From the NCBI RefSeq assembly GCF_002277955.1, contig NZ_CP018477.1, positions 3,741,206 to 3,805,205 of the forward strand: DNA of 64,000 nucleotides. The letters run 5' to 3'. This document shows, one piece after another, positions 1-8,589 of the stretch. Each line of letters starts with the position of its first letter. The stretch's first letter is position 1. The notes beneath the pieces are model-generated. The model searched no databases and was not told the origin of the DNA. It worked only from the letters and a program-made list of their open reading frames with translations. The translations under genes and the position numbers were made by a program. The DNA comes from Thermogutta terrifontis. GTDB taxonomy: Bacteria; Planctomycetota; Planctomycetia; Pirellulales; Thermoguttaceae.

Positions 1-879
1 GGCACCGCGGCCTTCGGGATGGGTGTCGGTGATCCGGTAGGCGTCGGCTGTTGTGCCATAACCGATGACCTCACCGTAAATTCGGGCACCCCGACGCTTG
101 GCGTGTTCCAATTCCTCCAGGATGACCATCCCGGCACCTTCGCCCAAGACGAATCCATCACGGTTGCGATCAAATGGGCGGGAGGCCTTTTGGGGGGGAT
201 CGTTCTGCGTGCTCAGCGCCGTGAGAAGGCAGAAGCCTGTCACGCCGAAGGGATGGATCATCGTATGGGTTCCCCCGGAGAGCATGATATCGGCTTCGCC
301 GCGACGAATAATCTCCACGGCCTCGCCGATCGCCTGACTGCTCGCCGCGCATGCCGTCAGACAGTTCATGTTCGGGCCTTGGGCGTTGAACAGCCCGGCC
401 AGATGACCTGCCGGCATATTGGGTTCCTGCTCGAGCTCTTCGATCGGATGAAGGATTTCGAGCCCTTTTTTCGTGAATTTGACAACGTCCAGTTCGCCAT
501 CCGAAAGGGCCGCCACCATCATCTGGGTGAAGCGGTGAAAATCCTGCTGTCCTTCGCCGCTGCCAGTGTAGACCCCAAATCGCGTGGGATCGATTTTCGC
601 TGAATCAAGCCCCGCGTCCTGCCATGCTTTTTTCGCGGCTCCGATAGCGAAATGCGTGTGACGCCCCTGGAACTTCCACTCTTCGGGATCCTCACCGACG
701 TCGGCCAGGCTCCAGTTCTTTACCTCCGCCGCAATCCGAGTGGGAAAATGGCTGGCGTCGAAGAGCGTGATATAGTCGATACCTGACTCGCCGTTAAGGA
801 GGCGACGCCAAACAGTTTCGAGATCCGCACCCAGCGGGGTGACCATTCCCATTCCAGTAATGACAACGCGGCGCCTCAT
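1..879 (-). CDS. fabF: Beta-ketoacyl-ACP synthase, FabF type (3' end outside window)
   Basis: Condensing enzyme that would extend acyl-ACP with malonyl-ACP in the cytoplasm. The visible 293 codons start MRRRVVITGMGMVTPLG, the usual KAS II N-terminus. The nucleophile is Cys177 in LTACAASSQ, followed by the glycine-rich GFVLGEGAGM stretch; the two catalytic histidines would lie beyond the window edge. It is the last visible gene of a minus-strand cluster (dehydratase, FabG, ACP, dehydratase, this gene), 178 bases after the dehydratase. The segment YTGSGEGQQD and the following insert-like region are not those of housekeeping FabF, which fits a specialised ketosynthase such as FabF2XL; that sub-assignment is inference. 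Family assignment is secure; truncation is caused by the window edge. Confidence 0.93.
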   Translation of the reverse strand, partial: MRRRVVITGMGMVTPLGADLETVWRRLLNGESGIDYITLFDASHFPTRIAAEVKNWSLADVGEDPEEWKFQGRHTHFAIGAAKKAWQDAGLDSAKIDPTRFGVYTGSGEGQQDFHRFTQMMVAALSDGELDVVKFTKKGLEILHPIEELEQEPNMPAGHLAGLFNAQGPNMNCLTACAASSQAIGEAVEIIRRGEADIMLSGGTHTMIHPFGVTGFCLLTALSTQNDPPQKASRPFDRNRDGFVLGEGAGMVILEELEHAKRRGARIYGEVIGYGTTADAYRITDTHPEGRGA

Positions 880-1057
880 GGAGCTAGCTCCGATTACTGC
901 TCAGCGGATTCTGCGACTTCCAGTGATTGCCGACAATTGATGATATCGGGCGTCCATTGGCAACTTCATGGGTAGGCTATCAAGATCAGTTAACTGATCC
1001 TATTTTAAACGCTACACGGAGAGACGACACAGCGATAGGATTCTCCCCAATTCCCGG

Positions 1058-1567
1058 CTACGCCGATTCCTCGGGCGGTTCCTTCAGTGGGGATCCGTCG
1101 GCGGCTTTTCCCACCTCGTAGGCCCGAAGGATTCGCATCATGTGCGTCAGCGTTCCGGGATCAAAGAGTTCCCGGTCATTGAATTCCTCACCGAGATGGG
1201 CGAAGACCAGTTCCATCTCGGCCTGAAGGGTTTCGCCCTTGTGGCTGGTTGCCTTGACAACCGCTCCATGGGGATGGATGTGCTCGATGGTGGCTGTGTA
1301 AGTGAGCACGTCGCCGGGCACAGCCTCGCAGTAAAACTTAGCGTGGGGAACCTTGGCCAGCACCACTTTCAGCCTGAACTGGTTGTATTCCCCAACCAGC
1401 AGGCCGCCCGTCTGGGCCACGCCTTCAATGACGAGGCTGTTGGGCATGACAGGATAGCCGGGAAAGTGATCGTGAAGATATTCTTCGGCCAGGGAGACAT
1501 TCTTGATCGCCCTGGCCATCCGCCCGCTGTGGAATTCGATAAACCGATCGATCCAGTACCACCGCAT
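1058..1567 (-). CDS. 3-hydroxyacyl-ACP dehydratase, FabZ-like
   Basis: Hot-dog-fold dehydratase of 169 residues that would remove water from 3-hydroxyacyl-ACP. The FabZ signature is plain: HFPGYPVMPNSLVIEG, with catalytic His34 and Glu48. A C-terminal tail of about 30 residues extends past the usual 140-150 residue fold. It lies 80 bases after the ACP gene and before the ketosynthase, so ACP, dehydratase and ketosynthase are probably co-transcribed. The protein encoded at 3165-3725 has the same His34/Glu48 spacing, so the cluster holds two dehydratase paralogues. No strong Shine-Dalgarno is seen before this ATG, so the start is the likely but not certain one. Confidence 0.92.
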   Translation of the reverse strand: MRWYWIDRFIEFHSGRMARAIKNVSLAEEYLHDHFPGYPVMPNSLVIEGVAQTGGLLVGEYNQFRLKVVLAKVPHAKFYCEAVPGDVLTYTATIEHIHPHGAVVKATSHKGETLQAEMELVFAHLGEEFNDRELFDPGTLTHMMRILRAYEVGKAADGSPLKEPPEESA

Positions 1568-1646
1568 ATTCTGGGCTCAAAGTTTAAAAATCAGCACGCG
1601 TCGGGATGCACCCGTTCGGCGGCCCCCTCCGCATCGATGCCGACCG

Positions 1647-2054
1647 TCATGCTGAGGCCTGGCCTTCCTGCTGCTGGAGCTTCAGCTCCACAAACCGACA
1701 CATGTCGCGTACCGTCAGCAGATTGGCAAAGTCCTGAACCAGAGGATTCCGGGCAAATTGGTCCAACTCGGCAAACGGCATCCGCTTGCGGAGTTCGGCG
1801 AGGCCCGCCTCGGTGAATTTACCGTCTTTGACGTACTCCGGATTGGTCAAAATATCCTCCGGGAACAGTTCGCCTCGCGGAATTTTGATATTGAACGTTT
1901 TTTCCAGCTTGAACACGATGTCGAGGAAGTCGATCGACTCCGCACCGAGGTCCCCCACCAGTGTAGCCTCAGGCTTGACCTCCTCTTCGTCTACGGCCAG
2001 TGCGTCTACGAGCACCTCGCGAACCTTCTGATAAATCTCCTCCTGGGTGAGCAT
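1647..2054 (-). CDS. Long acyl carrier protein, AcpXL-like
   Basis: Acyl carrier of 135 residues, well above the usual 75-90. The phosphopantetheine attachment serine is Ser40 in GDLGAESIDFLDIVF. The stretch SIDFLDIVF...FNIKIP resembles my recollection of rhizobial AcpXL more than housekeeping AcpP. About 45 residues rich in Leu, Glu and Pro are inserted between helices II and III, before the final helix (DMCRFVELKL). The ATG at 2054 is chosen over an upstream in-frame start because GGGAG lies just before it and because the helix I region starts there (MLTQEEIYQKVREVL). It sits between fabG (176 bases upstream) and a dehydratase (80 bases downstream). ACP identity is clear; the very-long-chain role is inference. 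Confidence 0.92.
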   Translation of the reverse strand: MLTQEEIYQKVREVLVDALAVDEEEVKPEATLVGDLGAESIDFLDIVFKLEKTFNIKIPRGELFPEDILTNPEYVKDGKFTEAGLAELRKRMPFAELDQFARNPLVQDFANLLTVRDMCRFVELKLQQQEGQASA

Positions 2055-2229
2055 TGCAGTCTCCCTTTGACCAATCCGAAACCTATCAAATCCACATTTC
2101 CGCATCCGCCCGGCAGTCCTCTGGAATGAACAGCATCCGACTACCGGGACGTCCTCGTGCGTACCAATTCTCCGGAATTTGTATGCCAGCCAAGGGTCCC
2201 AGGGTGGGAAAGTCTTATTATAACTCGTC

Positions 2230-2988
2230 TCAATAGCCGCCCAAGCTCAACCCCCCATCCACGCGAATGATCTGGCCGGTGATATAGGAGGCTTCGTCAC
2301 TGGCCAAGAATGCGACCAGGTGAGCGACTTCCTCGGGTGTGCCGACACGCCGGAGCGGAATAATCTCCTTGATTTTGGCCCCGGCAAGCCCTCTGACAGC
2401 CTCACTCATGTCAGTTTCGATCATGCCGGGGGCGACGGCATTGACGCGGACCCCGCGGGGAGCGAACTCCTTGGCGAGAGCTCGCGTCAGGCCATTGATG
2501 CCTCCCTTGCTAGCCGCATAATTAGCCTGCCCGCGGGAGGAAAACTCCGCAGCCGTGCTGGACAGATTCACAATGCTTCCCTGACGCTGCGAAAGCATTG
2601 GCTGGGCAACCGCCCGGCAGCAGTTAAATGTTCCGGTCAAATTTGTTTCCAGCACTTCTCGCCATTGCTCGTCGGTCATTGTCCCCACGAGGCCATCGCG
2701 GATCACGCCCGCTGAGTTCACCAATACGTCGATTCTGCCTCGCGCATTGAGGATTTTTTCAACTATTTGTTGAATCCGGGCGGAGTCACGGACATCCGCC
2801 TGCTCAGCGTGGACTTTGGCACCTTCGGCGGTGAGATCATTCATCACCGCTGCCGCCGCCAACTGGTTGGACTGATACAAAAACCAGACTTCTGCGCCCT
2901 CCCGGGCCAGTTGAAAGACGCAGGCCCGCCCAATTCCTCGAGAGCCCCCTGTTACTAACGCAACCTTGTTTTCAAATCGATGCTTCAT
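2230..2988 (-). CDS. fabG: 3-oxoacyl-ACP reductase, FabG type
   Basis: Short-chain dehydrogenase of 252 residues that would reduce 3-oxoacyl-ACP with NADPH. The nucleotide-binding TGGSRGIG is at residues 13-20, NSAG at 91-94, and the catalytic Ser143/144, Tyr157 and Lys161 lie in the NLSS and YAASK motifs. The C-terminus (ITGQIIRVDGGLSLGGY) is typical of FabG. Length and motifs match the family. It lies between a dehydratase and the ACP gene on the same strand, which supports a role in the same acyl-chain elongation cycle rather than in sugar or steroid metabolism. Confidence 0.93.
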   Translation of the reverse strand: MKHRFENKVALVTGGSRGIGRACVFQLAREGAEVWFLYQSNQLAAAAVMNDLTAEGAKVHAEQADVRDSARIQQIVEKILNARGRIDVLVNSAGVIRDGLVGTMTDEQWREVLETNLTGTFNCCRAVAQPMLSQRQGSIVNLSSTAAEFSSRGQANYAASKGGINGLTRALAKEFAPRGVRVNAVAPGMIETDMSEAVRGLAGAKIKEIIPLRRVGTPEEVAHLVAFLASDEASYITGQIIRVDGGLSLGGY

Positions 2989-3164
2989 TCGTCACTGACC
3001 GTTTCTTGAGGGGAGAGCACGCAAATTTAACGCGAACCGGTACGATCTCTGCGAAAAAGCTCGGCGATCGTGGTATTCCCCGTATTCCCCGCCGATGACA
3101 TTGCCCATCTGTCGCTCATCTCTTGCGGAAACACCGCGCCGTGGCCTCGCCCGTTTCATGCATG

Positions 3165-3725
3165 TCACGAGCTTTTGGACATGACCGACTGAGCGACGGA
3201 GCGCGATCCCGCAAAGGGATCTGTATTTTTGGGGGGCTCGCTGTTGGGCATTTTTCCACCAGCCAGCAGCAAGCTCAGCAGTTTCCTCATGTCCCGTTTT
3301 ACCGAATCGTCCAAATTTGCGCAGGTGGGATCACGCTCGGCCAGGTTGTATCGCTCCATAACAAGGCGTGCGCTCACGGTGGTTTTGCCGTTGAGCATCC
3401 CTTCTGCCTGGACTTCGGTGAGCCGGCCATCGTCTCGGAGGATTTCGACTCTCACCTGCAGCACCTGGCCTGGCTCTACAAATTGTCCAAAGCGGACACG
3501 TTTTGCCTCTTTCAGCACCACGATACTGTGGGCAAAGTCTTCGGTGATTCGCACCAGCCATGCGGCGGACTGGGTGAGAGCCTCCAGCATGAGCACGCCG
3601 GGCAAAACAGGAAAGTTAGGAAAGTGGTCCGCGAGGTACTCTTCGCAAAGCGAGAGCGCTTTTACCGCGGTAATCTCTTTGCCAGGCTTGACGTCGATAA
3701 TCCTGTCAACCAGTGAAAACCGCAT
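3165..3725 (-). CDS. 3-hydroxyacyl-ACP dehydratase paralogue, FabZ-like
   Basis: Second hot-dog dehydratase of the cluster, 186 residues. HFPNFPVLPGVLMLEAL carries His34 and Glu48 at the same positions as the protein encoded at 1058-1567. The last 50 residues form a Ser/Pro/Lys-rich tail not needed for the fold. It is the first gene of the minus-strand cluster, 176 bases before fabG, and there is no gene for 490 bases upstream, so the promoter is probably just above 3725. Two dehydratases in one cluster could mean different chain-length or geometry specificity; that is inference. Confidence 0.9.
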   Translation of the reverse strand: MRFSLVDRIIDVKPGKEITAVKALSLCEEYLADHFPNFPVLPGVLMLEALTQSAAWLVRITEDFAHSIVVLKEAKRVRFGQFVEPGQVLQVRVEILRDDGRLTEVQAEGMLNGKTTVSARLVMERYNLAERDPTCANLDDSVKRDMRKLLSLLLAGGKMPNSEPPKNTDPFAGSRSVAQSVMSKSS

Positions 3726-4213
3726 GGCAAAACGGTCCGTCTGTACGACTATGGCGGATGGCGTGCAACAATCGCCCGGGCCTCACTCGCACCGCTGAGC
3801 GGGATTGTAAAAACATTGAGTATACAGGCCTGCCCTTTTTGTCACAACCTATATTTCTTTCCCGCGTTTTTCGGCTGAACACAACGCAGCCAAACGCCCC
3901 ATCCATCGACTGGACTCAGACCACCATAAGGTAGTAACAGCTATTCGGCAAGGTCTACCGGCCGCGACTGCCTAAGTTTTGGATATGCCTTCTGTAACCC
4001 CCCCTATCAAACTAGTTAATGTCCCACGAATCGGCCATGGAATCCCTGCGCCTAATGCGGCGTCGGCTTTGTTGGCATAAACGGAATATTCGATTCATCC
4101 CGCCAAATCCTCTAATCTAATTCAATCGCCCCGTCCGATACAGTCCTTGAGGGAAAGTAGCGATCTTTCCACGCGGGAAATGTGGCGACTCCTTGTTTCA
4201 GAGGAGTGACGTG
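3726..4213. other. Intergenic region between divergent genes
   Basis: About 490 bases between the fatty-acid cluster (leftward) and the DUF11 protein (rightward). Short open frames here have no recognisable sequence or ribosome site. It must hold the promoters of both flanking units, but I could not identify convincing -35/-10 pairs. Confidence 0.5.
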
Positions 4214-6781
4214 ATGAGGCTGACCGTTCTTTTCCTTTCGATTATTTTGGCGTGCACGCTGGGTCATCCTTTGGCATTGAGCGACACGCCGGATCGGCCT
4301 CTGGGGCTGCTGGACCGAATTGAAAACTTCGGCGAAAGAATCTTTCCCGGTAAACGACCGGCAAAGAAAACCCAGACCGCCAATATGCAAACCGAGGCAG
4401 GGGAAGCTTCCTCAAGGCGGGCGGGCTCAGCTTTCGTTGATGAAGAGAGGAGTCCGCTCACTCCGCGACCGGACCCGGTGGTGAGTGGCACCGTACCCCG
4501 CAACTCGGTCCCTACCGATGCGCCCGCCGCAGGTGAGTCATCGACGCGAAGTTCGACATCACCAACCCGGTCGGGCGAACCGCATCTCGCTCAACCGGTT
4601 TCCGACTCTGGCACTAAGGATTTTGGTGTACCCACTGTGCCTCCCCGGCCCACACTGGCCACGGTCGGCGACGAAGCCCTGCCTTCTAGTTCGCGCCCAC
4701 CGCTCTATCAGCGATTGTTGGACTACCGGCAATCCCCGTTTACCTCGAACCGAACTCTCGAGGCGCCGCAGGCTGCACCGTCTCAAACGGTGATTGACAA
4801 GAGTACACCGGGCCTTCAACCGCCGGCGCAGCCCACGGAGCCGGAATCGCCTGTCCCCACAATGGTCAATTCAGCGCAAGTGGCCCCGACGGGACAACCA
4901 GGCCGTTCACCAGCAACACTCGCGAGCCAGACAAGCACGCCTGAGGGGGGAAGCCCGGCGACCGCCACGGTTGATCAGGCGGCGCGCAGCCTGCTGTCCT
5001 CAAGCAGTGGAATCGCTCCGCAGACCGTGGCCGCGCAACCGGTCGAAGTCGAATCAGCCCAAGTCCGCCCGCAGCGGCCAACTGTTGGTAGGTCTCCAGC
5101 CGCGCAGACCCCGTTATCGGTGCAAGCGTCTGTCCAAAACATGCCTCGGGTTTCAGGCAACTCGCGCGATGTGAGCTCTTCACCTACCGGAAACGTAGGA
5201 CGCACACCAAACGGGCAAACATCGGCGGAGGAACGTGGTACGGGGACGAACTCACCCACTCTGGCAAAATCTCCCACTCCAGCGCAGAGCAGCAAAGATT
5301 TCACCTCTGCGGTGCCGACACCTGCGAGGCCAGCGGATCATCGGACGGTTGGAACCGTTTCCGGCGTTTTGAACGGACCTGTTCTCGTCGTGGACACAGT
5401 GGGGCCGGAAAGCATCACTTTGGGAAAACCTGGGAGTTATGAGATCCACCTGAAAAACCAGGGCGGGCGCGAAGCGAACGCCGTTCGCGTCACCGTTGCG
5501 ATCCCGCGGTGGGCCGAGGTGGTCGGTTATGAAGCCTCTGCAGGGGACACGACGGCAACTCCAGACGCCAGTGGTACTGCACTGGTGTGGACGCTCCCGG
5601 TGATCGGGGCAGGCAAAACGGAAAAGCTTTCTTTGCAGTTAATTCCGCGGGGAAGCCAAACCATCGATCTGGCGATTCAGTACACGTTTGCCCCGCCGCG
5701 TACGGAGGCGAAAATCGAAGTTCGGGAACCCAAACTCCAGGTGCATGTGGAAGGCCCCCAAGAGGTCCTGTTTGGACGTTCTGAAGTGTATCGCCTGGTT
5801 GTTTCCAATGTTGGTACGGCCGACGCGGAAGACGTCACGGTTGCCATTCAACCACTGAACAAGTCGCAAAAGGACCCCATCACGCAGCTCCTGGGCAGTC
5901 TTGCGCCGGGACAGAAACGCGTCATCGAACTGGAGTTGGTCGCTCGTGAAACGGGGAAAATGCTCTTGAGCGTTGACGCCACGGCAGTTGGAAACGTTGC
6001 GGCCCACGCTGATCACGAGATCGCAATCGTCAAACCGGATTTGAGCGTATCGCTCACCGGCCCGAGCCTGCAGTTCGTTGGTCAAAGCGACGAGTACGTT
6101 GTGCACGTGGAGAACCCCGGGACTGCTCCTGCAGAAAATGTGCGAATCCAGCTTCGTTATTCGAGTGCGCTCGAGCCGGTTCGAAAGGCGTTACAAGGGG
6201 CGCGAATTGACGGGCGTGTCATCAGTTGGACAATCCCGTCCCTTCCGCCTGGAGAAAAACAGAGCTTTCAGATACCCTGTCAGTTTCTGGCGGATGGTGA
6301 GGCACGCCTGATGGTGGATGGTGTGGCAGAAGGGGGGCTGACGGCTCAATCCTCCTTGGTGACGGTAGTCCAAGCTGTGCCCAACCTGGTGCTTCACGTG
6401 GAAGACCCGGGCCGACCCCTGCCCGTGGGACAGGAAGGGACGTACCGCATCGTGGTCGAGAACAAAGGGAGTAAAGCGGCGGCCGACGTCTTTGTGGTTG
6501 GCTTTTTCTCGGAAGGGATCGAGCCCTTTGCAGCGGAAGGAGCCCCCCACAGGATCCTTCCTGGTCAAGTGGTGTTTGACAAAATTGAACAACTTGCGCC
6601 CGGCCAAAAGCTCGTGCTTACCATTCGGGCGAAAGCCCAGGAATCCGGCAATCACATCTTCCGGGCGGAGGTTCGCTGCGCTAGCTCAGCAACCCAACTG
6701 GCTTTTGAGACGACTACCCATTACTTCGATCCGGTGCTTGCCACGCGGCCTCCCGCGGCACAGCCTTCGCAGGTTCGCTGA
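4214..6781 (+). CDS. Secreted DUF11/CARDB-repeat protein
   Basis: Exported structural protein of 855 residues. A signal peptide (MRLTVLFLSIILACTLG) is followed by about 370 residues rich in Pro, Ser, Thr, Ala and Gln, probably disordered. The C-terminal half holds four related beta-sandwich repeats, each beginning with a GP or DPG turn and containing a V.N.G or ENPG motif (near LKNQGGREANAVRV, VVSNVGTADAEDV, VENPGTAPAENV, VENKGSKAAADV). This is the DUF11/CARDB type used in bacterial surface adhesion. The ATG at 4214 is chosen because GAGGAG stands before it and the signal peptide begins there. The function is unknown; a cell-wall or surface role is inference. Confidence 0.88.
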   Translation: MRLTVLFLSIILACTLGHPLALSDTPDRPLGLLDRIENFGERIFPGKRPAKKTQTANMQTEAGEASSRRAGSAFVDEERSPLTPRPDPVVSGTVPRNSVPTDAPAAGESSTRSSTSPTRSGEPHLAQPVSDSGTKDFGVPTVPPRPTLATVGDEALPSSSRPPLYQRLLDYRQSPFTSNRTLEAPQAAPSQTVIDKSTPGLQPPAQPTEPESPVPTMVNSAQVAPTGQPGRSPATLASQTSTPEGGSPATATVDQAARSLLSSSSGIAPQTVAAQPVEVESAQVRPQRPTVGRSPAAQTPLSVQASVQNMPRVSGNSRDVSSSPTGNVGRTPNGQTSAEERGTGTNSPTLAKSPTPAQSSKDFTSAVPTPARPADHRTVGTVSGVLNGPVLVVDTVGPESITLGKPGSYEIHLKNQGGREANAVRVTVAIPRWAEVVGYEASAGDTTATPDASGTALVWTLPVIGAGKTEKLSLQLIPRGSQTIDLAIQYTFAPPRTEAKIEVREPKLQVHVEGPQEVLFGRSEVYRLVVSNVGTADAEDVTVAIQPLNKSQKDPITQLLGSLAPGQKRVIELELVARETGKMLLSVDATAVGNVAAHADHEIAIVKPDLSVSLTGPSLQFVGQSDEYVVHVENPGTAPAENVRIQLRYSSALEPVRKALQGARIDGRVISWTIPSLPPGEKQSFQIPCQFLADGEARLMVDGVAEGGLTAQSSLVTVVQAVPNLVLHVEDPGRPLPVGQEGTYRIVVENKGSKAAADVFVVGFFSEGIEPFAAEGAPHRILPGQVVFDKIEQLAPGQKLVLTIRAKAQESGNHIFRAEVRCASSATQLAFETTTHYFDPVLATRPPAAQPSQVR

Positions 6782-6867
6782 GTTGGCCGCGGCCAGGCGA
6801 CATAATGCTGACGAAATAGGTTAACTGCGATGGATGCGTCTTTGCTGAGCAACGAAGCAGACACGGG

Positions 6868-7200
6868 TTAACGTCGGCCCACGAATAATCCAACCAGGAA
6901 GCCCGCCACGGCAGCACCGGCAGAAACGCCTCCCACCAGCAACGGATCGAAAGAGAAATAGTTCACGAGATAGCCAAACACGCTGGCCGCCAGCAAAAAC
7001 ACGGCCAAACAAAGCAACCCCATCACCACCGCCATCCGCCGCAGCGCGCGTCGGATGAGGATGAGCTGTTCCGCGAGGTCGTAATTGTTCGCCGGATTGG
7101 TCGTTTGACGGTCCCCAGCTTCTTGACTCGGCATCGCTTCGACCTTATCTACGGGGCCAGCACCTCTGAATGCCACAATGGACGGCGTGTCCTTCTTCAA
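6868..7200 (-). CDS. Small membrane protein with two transmembrane segments
   Basis: Predicted 110-residue protein with a hydrophilic N-terminal half, an RRALRRM basic patch and two hydrophobic segments (about residues 56-80 and 86-106) ending in GLFVGRR. I do not recognise a family. The longest reading starts at a TTG that overlaps the TGA stop of the DUF1080 gene (TTGA at 7197-7200), suggesting translational coupling. An internal ATG at 7134, about 22 codons in, has a weak AAGGTCGAAG ribosome site and is a plausible alternative. Function unknown. Confidence 0.65.
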   Translation of the reverse strand: MKKDTPSIVAFRGAGPVDKVEAMPSQEAGDRQTTNPANNYDLAEQLILIRRALRRMAVVMGLLCLAVFLLAASVFGYLVNYFSFDPLLVGGVSAGAAVAGFLVGLFVGRR

Positions 7201-7970
7201 GGCAGGGTAACCAGCCGGAGGCGAATGTTGCGGTAGGCCACCGGACCATGATCGCCCTGGAGCATGAGCGGTCCAAGCGGCTTTTCATCGGTAAAATGCG
7301 ACGCTCTGGTCGGGCCGGTAACTTCCACATTCTCGTGGATGAGAACGCCGTTGTGGATGACTTTCACGAATCGAGCATTTTCGATCTTTTTGCCCGACGA
7401 ATCAAACCGGGGAGCGCGGAAGACAACGTCAAAAGTTTGCCACTCTCCTGGCTTTTTGGCGGCGTTGACCCGGGGGGCGTGTCCTTCATAACCGCCCTGA
7501 GGGCCCCAGCGCTGGTAGATCCCGCCGCAGTCGCTGTACGTAGGGTTTTTCACACCCCAACTGTCAAATATCTGGATTTCATATCGCCCTTGAAAATACA
7601 CGCCTGAATTAGATCCCTTCGGGACCATGAATTCAATGTGGGCGATGACGTCGCCGTGCTCAATGACCGTGAAGAGGTCCACCGTTTTTCCCGAAGGACC
7701 GTTGTAGAGGACTCCCTGACCGGGTTTCACCGCCAGTCGTTGGGGTTGCTGGGGGTCCATCATGGCCTCGCCCACAATGGCCCATTCTCCATGCGGCTCA
7801 CGCCAGGCCGAAAGGTCCTCCATGCTGATGACGACTGTTTTCTCACCGGCCGCCGGCGCCGGTTGCGCTTCTTCCGATCGGCCGCCAGACGCAGGCAGCA
7901 GGACAGCCAGCAAGGATCCGAATACCAAAACCATTTTCCGCGAGATAAACAAGCCGCGCTGTTTCGTCAT
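7197..7970 (-). CDS. Secreted DUF1080 (3-keto-disaccharide hydrolase type) protein
   Basis: Exported protein of 257 residues with a signal peptide (MVLVFGSLLAVLLPASGG region) and one concanavalin-like jelly-roll domain of the DUF1080 family, greatly expanded in planctomycetes. Characteristic features are GSNSGVYFQGRYEIQIFDS, the DCGGIYQRW block, PGEWQTFDVVFRAPRF and the closing GPLMLQGDHGPVAYRNIRL. The ATG at 7970 is chosen over the longer frame to 8126 because GGGAG precedes it and a signal peptide follows. Some family members are reported as 3-keto-glycoside hydrolases; the substrate here cannot be told. It is probably co-transcribed with the small membrane protein that overlaps its stop. 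Confidence 0.9.
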   Translation of the reverse strand: MTKQRGLFISRKMVLVFGSLLAVLLPASGGRSEEAQPAPAAGEKTVVISMEDLSAWREPHGEWAIVGEAMMDPQQPQRLAVKPGQGVLYNGPSGKTVDLFTVIEHGDVIAHIEFMVPKGSNSGVYFQGRYEIQIFDSWGVKNPTYSDCGGIYQRWGPQGGYEGHAPRVNAAKKPGEWQTFDVVFRAPRFDSSGKKIENARFVKVIHNGVLIHENVEVTGPTRASHFTDEKPLGPLMLQGDHGPVAYRNIRLRLVTLP

Positions 7971-8111
7971 GACGCATCTCCCGTTTAGTTTGTGCACCGT
8001 TGCCACAGCTGAACGCCTATTTAAAAGCGCCGATTGCGGGACGTCAACAAGGCGTCGGTGTGACCCGCCCTCACTTTTGCAGAAACGACATGCGATGAGC
8101 GTGGAGCGTTG

Positions 8112-8460
8112 GTAGGGACAATCCATGAATAGCCCCTACCGGTGCCGTGGGCCGGGTGGGACTGGACCCCTCAGTCCGTGACATGATTCGGGTGCAACCG
8201 GAATGCTCGAACGGCATGGAACTCGTCTCTATTGAAGGGACGCCCTGGCCATTGATTTTCTCATCCCCATCGCTGTCGGCGTGGGACCTGTGTCTATTGA
8301 AAGGTCGCTTTCCACGGCGTCCGTCGAACACGGAGGCTCACGCTTGTCGTGCCGGCTACTGCAAAACGGAGTATCCCACGTTGAGAGGTGGACCTGACAA
8401 GCGGCTCCCTCCGAGCTGACGCGAACCCGTGTGGACGTCACCGTTCCCATCGCCAGCGGA
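8112..8460. repeat. Degenerate copy of the modular hairpin repeat
   Basis: The gene-free stretch before gcvT carries decayed pieces of the repeat seen at 39572-40360. The segment around 8130-8215 (CCTACCGGTG..., CATGATTCGG.TGCAACCGG) matches 39640-39715, and the segment near 8310-8340 (TTCCACGGCGTCCGTCGAACACGG, split here by description) matches 39745-39772. The part around 8388-8460 matches, in reverse complement, 23320-23390. No protein-coding potential is seen. Confidence 0.75.
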
Positions 8461-8589
8461 AAAATGGGGATGGGTCAGGTGCCCCACGGTTGCCTTGCAC
8501 GGTAACGATTTGCAAAAATACATGGTTTCGGTTGTCAGAAACCAAGCCGGAATAGTTTTTTCGAGAGCGTGATTAATTCAGCATTCTGA

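Noticed and set aside
8460-8589. Glycine riboswitch before gcvT
   Set aside because: The conserved aptamer cores were looked for and not seen.
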